DNA from: Methanolacinia sp964465295 | GTDB taxonomy: Archaea; Halobacteriota; Methanomicrobia; Methanomicrobiales; Methanomicrobiaceae | Reading direction: 5' to 3' | DNA length: 23,152 bases | Assembly (NCBI GenBank): GCA_964465295.1 | Contig: CAYXKC010000019.1 | Span: 1-23,152 of the forward strand | In this document: piece by piece, positions 21,966 through 23,152 of the stretch | How the letters are laid out: each line of letters opens with the position of its first letter | Position numbering within the stretch: position 1 is the stretch's first letter | Notes under the pieces: generated by a model | What the model was told of the DNA's origin: nothing | What the model saw: only the letters and a program-made list of their open reading frames with translations | Database searches by the model: none | Made by a program: the position numbers and the translations under genes

Positions 21966-22472
21966 CTAAAGCACCTCCACCTGGTATTTCTCTGTCATGA
22001 ATCTGACAGCGTCTTCCTTTGTAACGACCTGCTTTGAGGGAAGTTTCCTCTGGCCGATATTTCTTCGTGCAATCCTGATACCCTTTCTTTCCAGAATGAC
22101 GTTTACGTCCATTCCGTAGATACCGATCATAGGATCGTAGGACTGTCCGGGGAAATCGGTGTGCTCCTCAATACCGTAGGAGAGATTTCCCGAGCGGTCG
22201 AACTGCGACCCGAAGAGCTTCTTCTCGATGATCTCTAAGGATGTTTCCACAAAATTCTCGGCGGTCTTTCCCCTGAGGTAGACCTTGCAGCCCATAGGCT
22301 GGCCTTTCCTGATTCCAAAAGCAGGCTGGGTTCTCTTCGCGATTGTGCGGACCGGTTTCTGGCCTGTAATTTCGCTGATGATGTTTTCAGCCTTTACAAG
22401 CTTGTCGCCGGCTTCGCCCACGCTCATGTGAACAACGACTTTATCGATATGGAGCTCCTGCATTGGGTTCAT
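21966..22472 (-). CDS. rpl5: Ribosomal protein uL5
   Basis: 5S rRNA-binding protein of 168 residues. Marks: IDKVVVHMSVGEAGDKLVKA, ISEITGQKPVRTIAKRTQPAFGIRKGQPMG, then VYLRGKTAENF and HTDFPGQSYDPMIGIYGMDVNV. The start overlaps the eS4 stop by 4 bases (ATGA). It belongs to the spc-type cluster and is normal in length. Confidence 0.98.
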   Translation of the reverse strand: MNPMQELHIDKVVVHMSVGEAGDKLVKAENIISEITGQKPVRTIAKRTQPAFGIRKGQPMGCKVYLRGKTAENFVETSLEIIEKKLFGSQFDRSGNLSYGIEEHTDFPGQSYDPMIGIYGMDVNVILERKGIRIARRNIGQRKLPSKQVVTKEDAVRFMTEKYQVEVL

Positions 22473-23152
22473 TCTTCAATCCCCCATTCCTTTACTGCCG
22501 GCTCTTTCGTTCCGATGATGAAGGTGTACTCCTCAATCGTATCGAAATCGTTTCCGCTGCTCTCGTCTTTGAGATATACCCTGTTCGAGATGCTTCCGGG
22601 GATTGTCTCGATCTTCGTGATTCTGCCTACCTTTCCTGAGTGGCTTCCTCCGATTATCATCGCGACATTTCCTTCTGCAAACGGGAAGTGATCGATTACC
22701 TTAAAGCGCTCGTCGCCTTCAAGACCGATAACAATCGAGTCACGGGGTTTGAATTCCTGTGATTCCACGAGCAGGTTTGCACCGTAACGAAGATTCAACT
22801 GGATTTTACCGTCTTTGACGATCGTCTTGTTGGCGATCTTGCACAGGCGTGTCTTTGCGTTTTCAGCCGAAATCGGAACCGAAACGTAATCTCCCTTCTT
22901 GTTACGAAGAATCCTGAAGTGCTTGTCGGTCTTCGGGATCGAGATTATGTCAAAGACACCAATTCCGAGTTTCGGGTCTGTACACGGGACTCCGTTGAGG
23001 ATAACCGAGCGATCCTTGAGGATCTTCTTGACTTCCTTCATGTTAAGAGCCATACCCATGTGATCCCTCAGCCATACTACCATCGGCATCGAGTTTTTGT
23101 TGTGGGGACCCGGTGCGGTCTTGGTTACAAATTTGTTCTCTTTCTTCGCAAT
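22469..23152 (-). CDS. rps4e: Ribosomal protein eS4 (5' truncated by window)
   Basis: Archaeal and eukaryotic small-subunit protein. The first ATG in the frame (23089) is internal: the frame stays open to the window edge and upstream codons read KFVTKTAPGPHNKNSMPMVV, matching the conserved N-terminal region (W-x-x-x-PxPGPHx) of eS4. The visible part is 227 residues, so only about ten codons should be missing. An S4-like RNA-binding domain spans about 40-100 (KEVKKILKDRSVILNGV), and a KOW motif (GGSHSGKVGRITKIE) lies near the C-terminus. It is the first gene visible in this spc segment. Confidence 0.96.
   Translation of the reverse strand: MAKKENKFVTKTAPGPHNKNSMPMVVWLRDHMGMALNMKEVKKILKDRSVILNGVPCTDPKLGIGVFDIISIPKTDKHFRILRNKKGDYVSVPISAENAKTRLCKIANKTIVKDGKIQLNLRYGANLLVESQEFKPRDSIVIGLEGDERFKVIDHFPFAEGNVAMIIGGSHSGKVGRITKIETIPGSISNRVYLKDESSGNDFDTIEEYTFIIGTKEPAVKEWGIEE

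Overview
The window looks like chromosomal DNA from a methanogenic euryarchaeon, most likely in the order Methanomicrobiales (a relative of Methanolacinia, Methanoplanus or Methanomicrobium). The evidence is an archaeal spc-type ribosomal gene order with SecY, archaeal adenylate kinase, an EMC3/YidC-like DUF106 protein and cytidylate kinase; eukaryote-like ribosomal proteins (eS4, eL19, eL32); archaeal type IV pilins; an archaea-specific SF2 helicase; an F420H2-oxidase-type flavodiiron protein; HypF; and A/T-rich TATA-type promoters with oligo-T terminators. The genus is inferred from protein style and moderate GC, not from a search. No tRNA, rRNA, insertion sequence, CRISPR array or prophage was seen.

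Layout from left to right. (1) 1-584 (+): the 3' end of a surface-protein gene that enters from outside the window and ends in a C-terminal membrane anchor. (2) 676-2589 (-): an oxygen and superoxide defence operon of two tandem rubredoxins, the flavodiiron oxidase FprA and desulfoferrodoxin. (3) 2677-5994 (-): three overlapping genes encoding two winged-helix regulators and an archaea-specific Ski2-like helicase. (4) 6167-8374 (+): hypF, for hydrogenase maturation, standing alone. (5) 8448-9927 (+): pdxS and pdxT, a complete PLP synthase. (6) 10043-13181 (-): an ABC importer of the cobalamin/siderophore/heme type, with binding lipoprotein, permease and ATPase; the ATPase carries an extra C-terminal domain. 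(7) 13325-14548 (+): two paralogous type IV pilins with identical hydrophobic cores, behind a promoter containing a striking inverted repeat. (8) 14625-23152 (-): the distal spc operon, eS4-uL5-uS14-uS8-uL6-eL32-eL19-uL18-uS5-uL30-uL15-SecY-AdkA-DUF106-Cmk, with eS4 cut by the window edge.

Together these are mostly housekeeping genes (translation, secretion, PLP synthesis), with three accessory modules: detoxification of O2 and superoxide in an anaerobe, metal or cofactor uptake, and pili. Three genes (two rubredoxins and uS14) are too short for a default ORF cutoff and are supplied here from direct translation. Two genes (the first and the last) are truncated by the window and are longer than their first visible ATG suggests. 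The points most worth a second look are the ATPase fusion domain, the 11-bp perfect inverted repeat at the predicted pilin transcription start, the redox cassette with three rubredoxin-type iron centres, the two-regulator/helicase operon, and the acidic tail on eL32.
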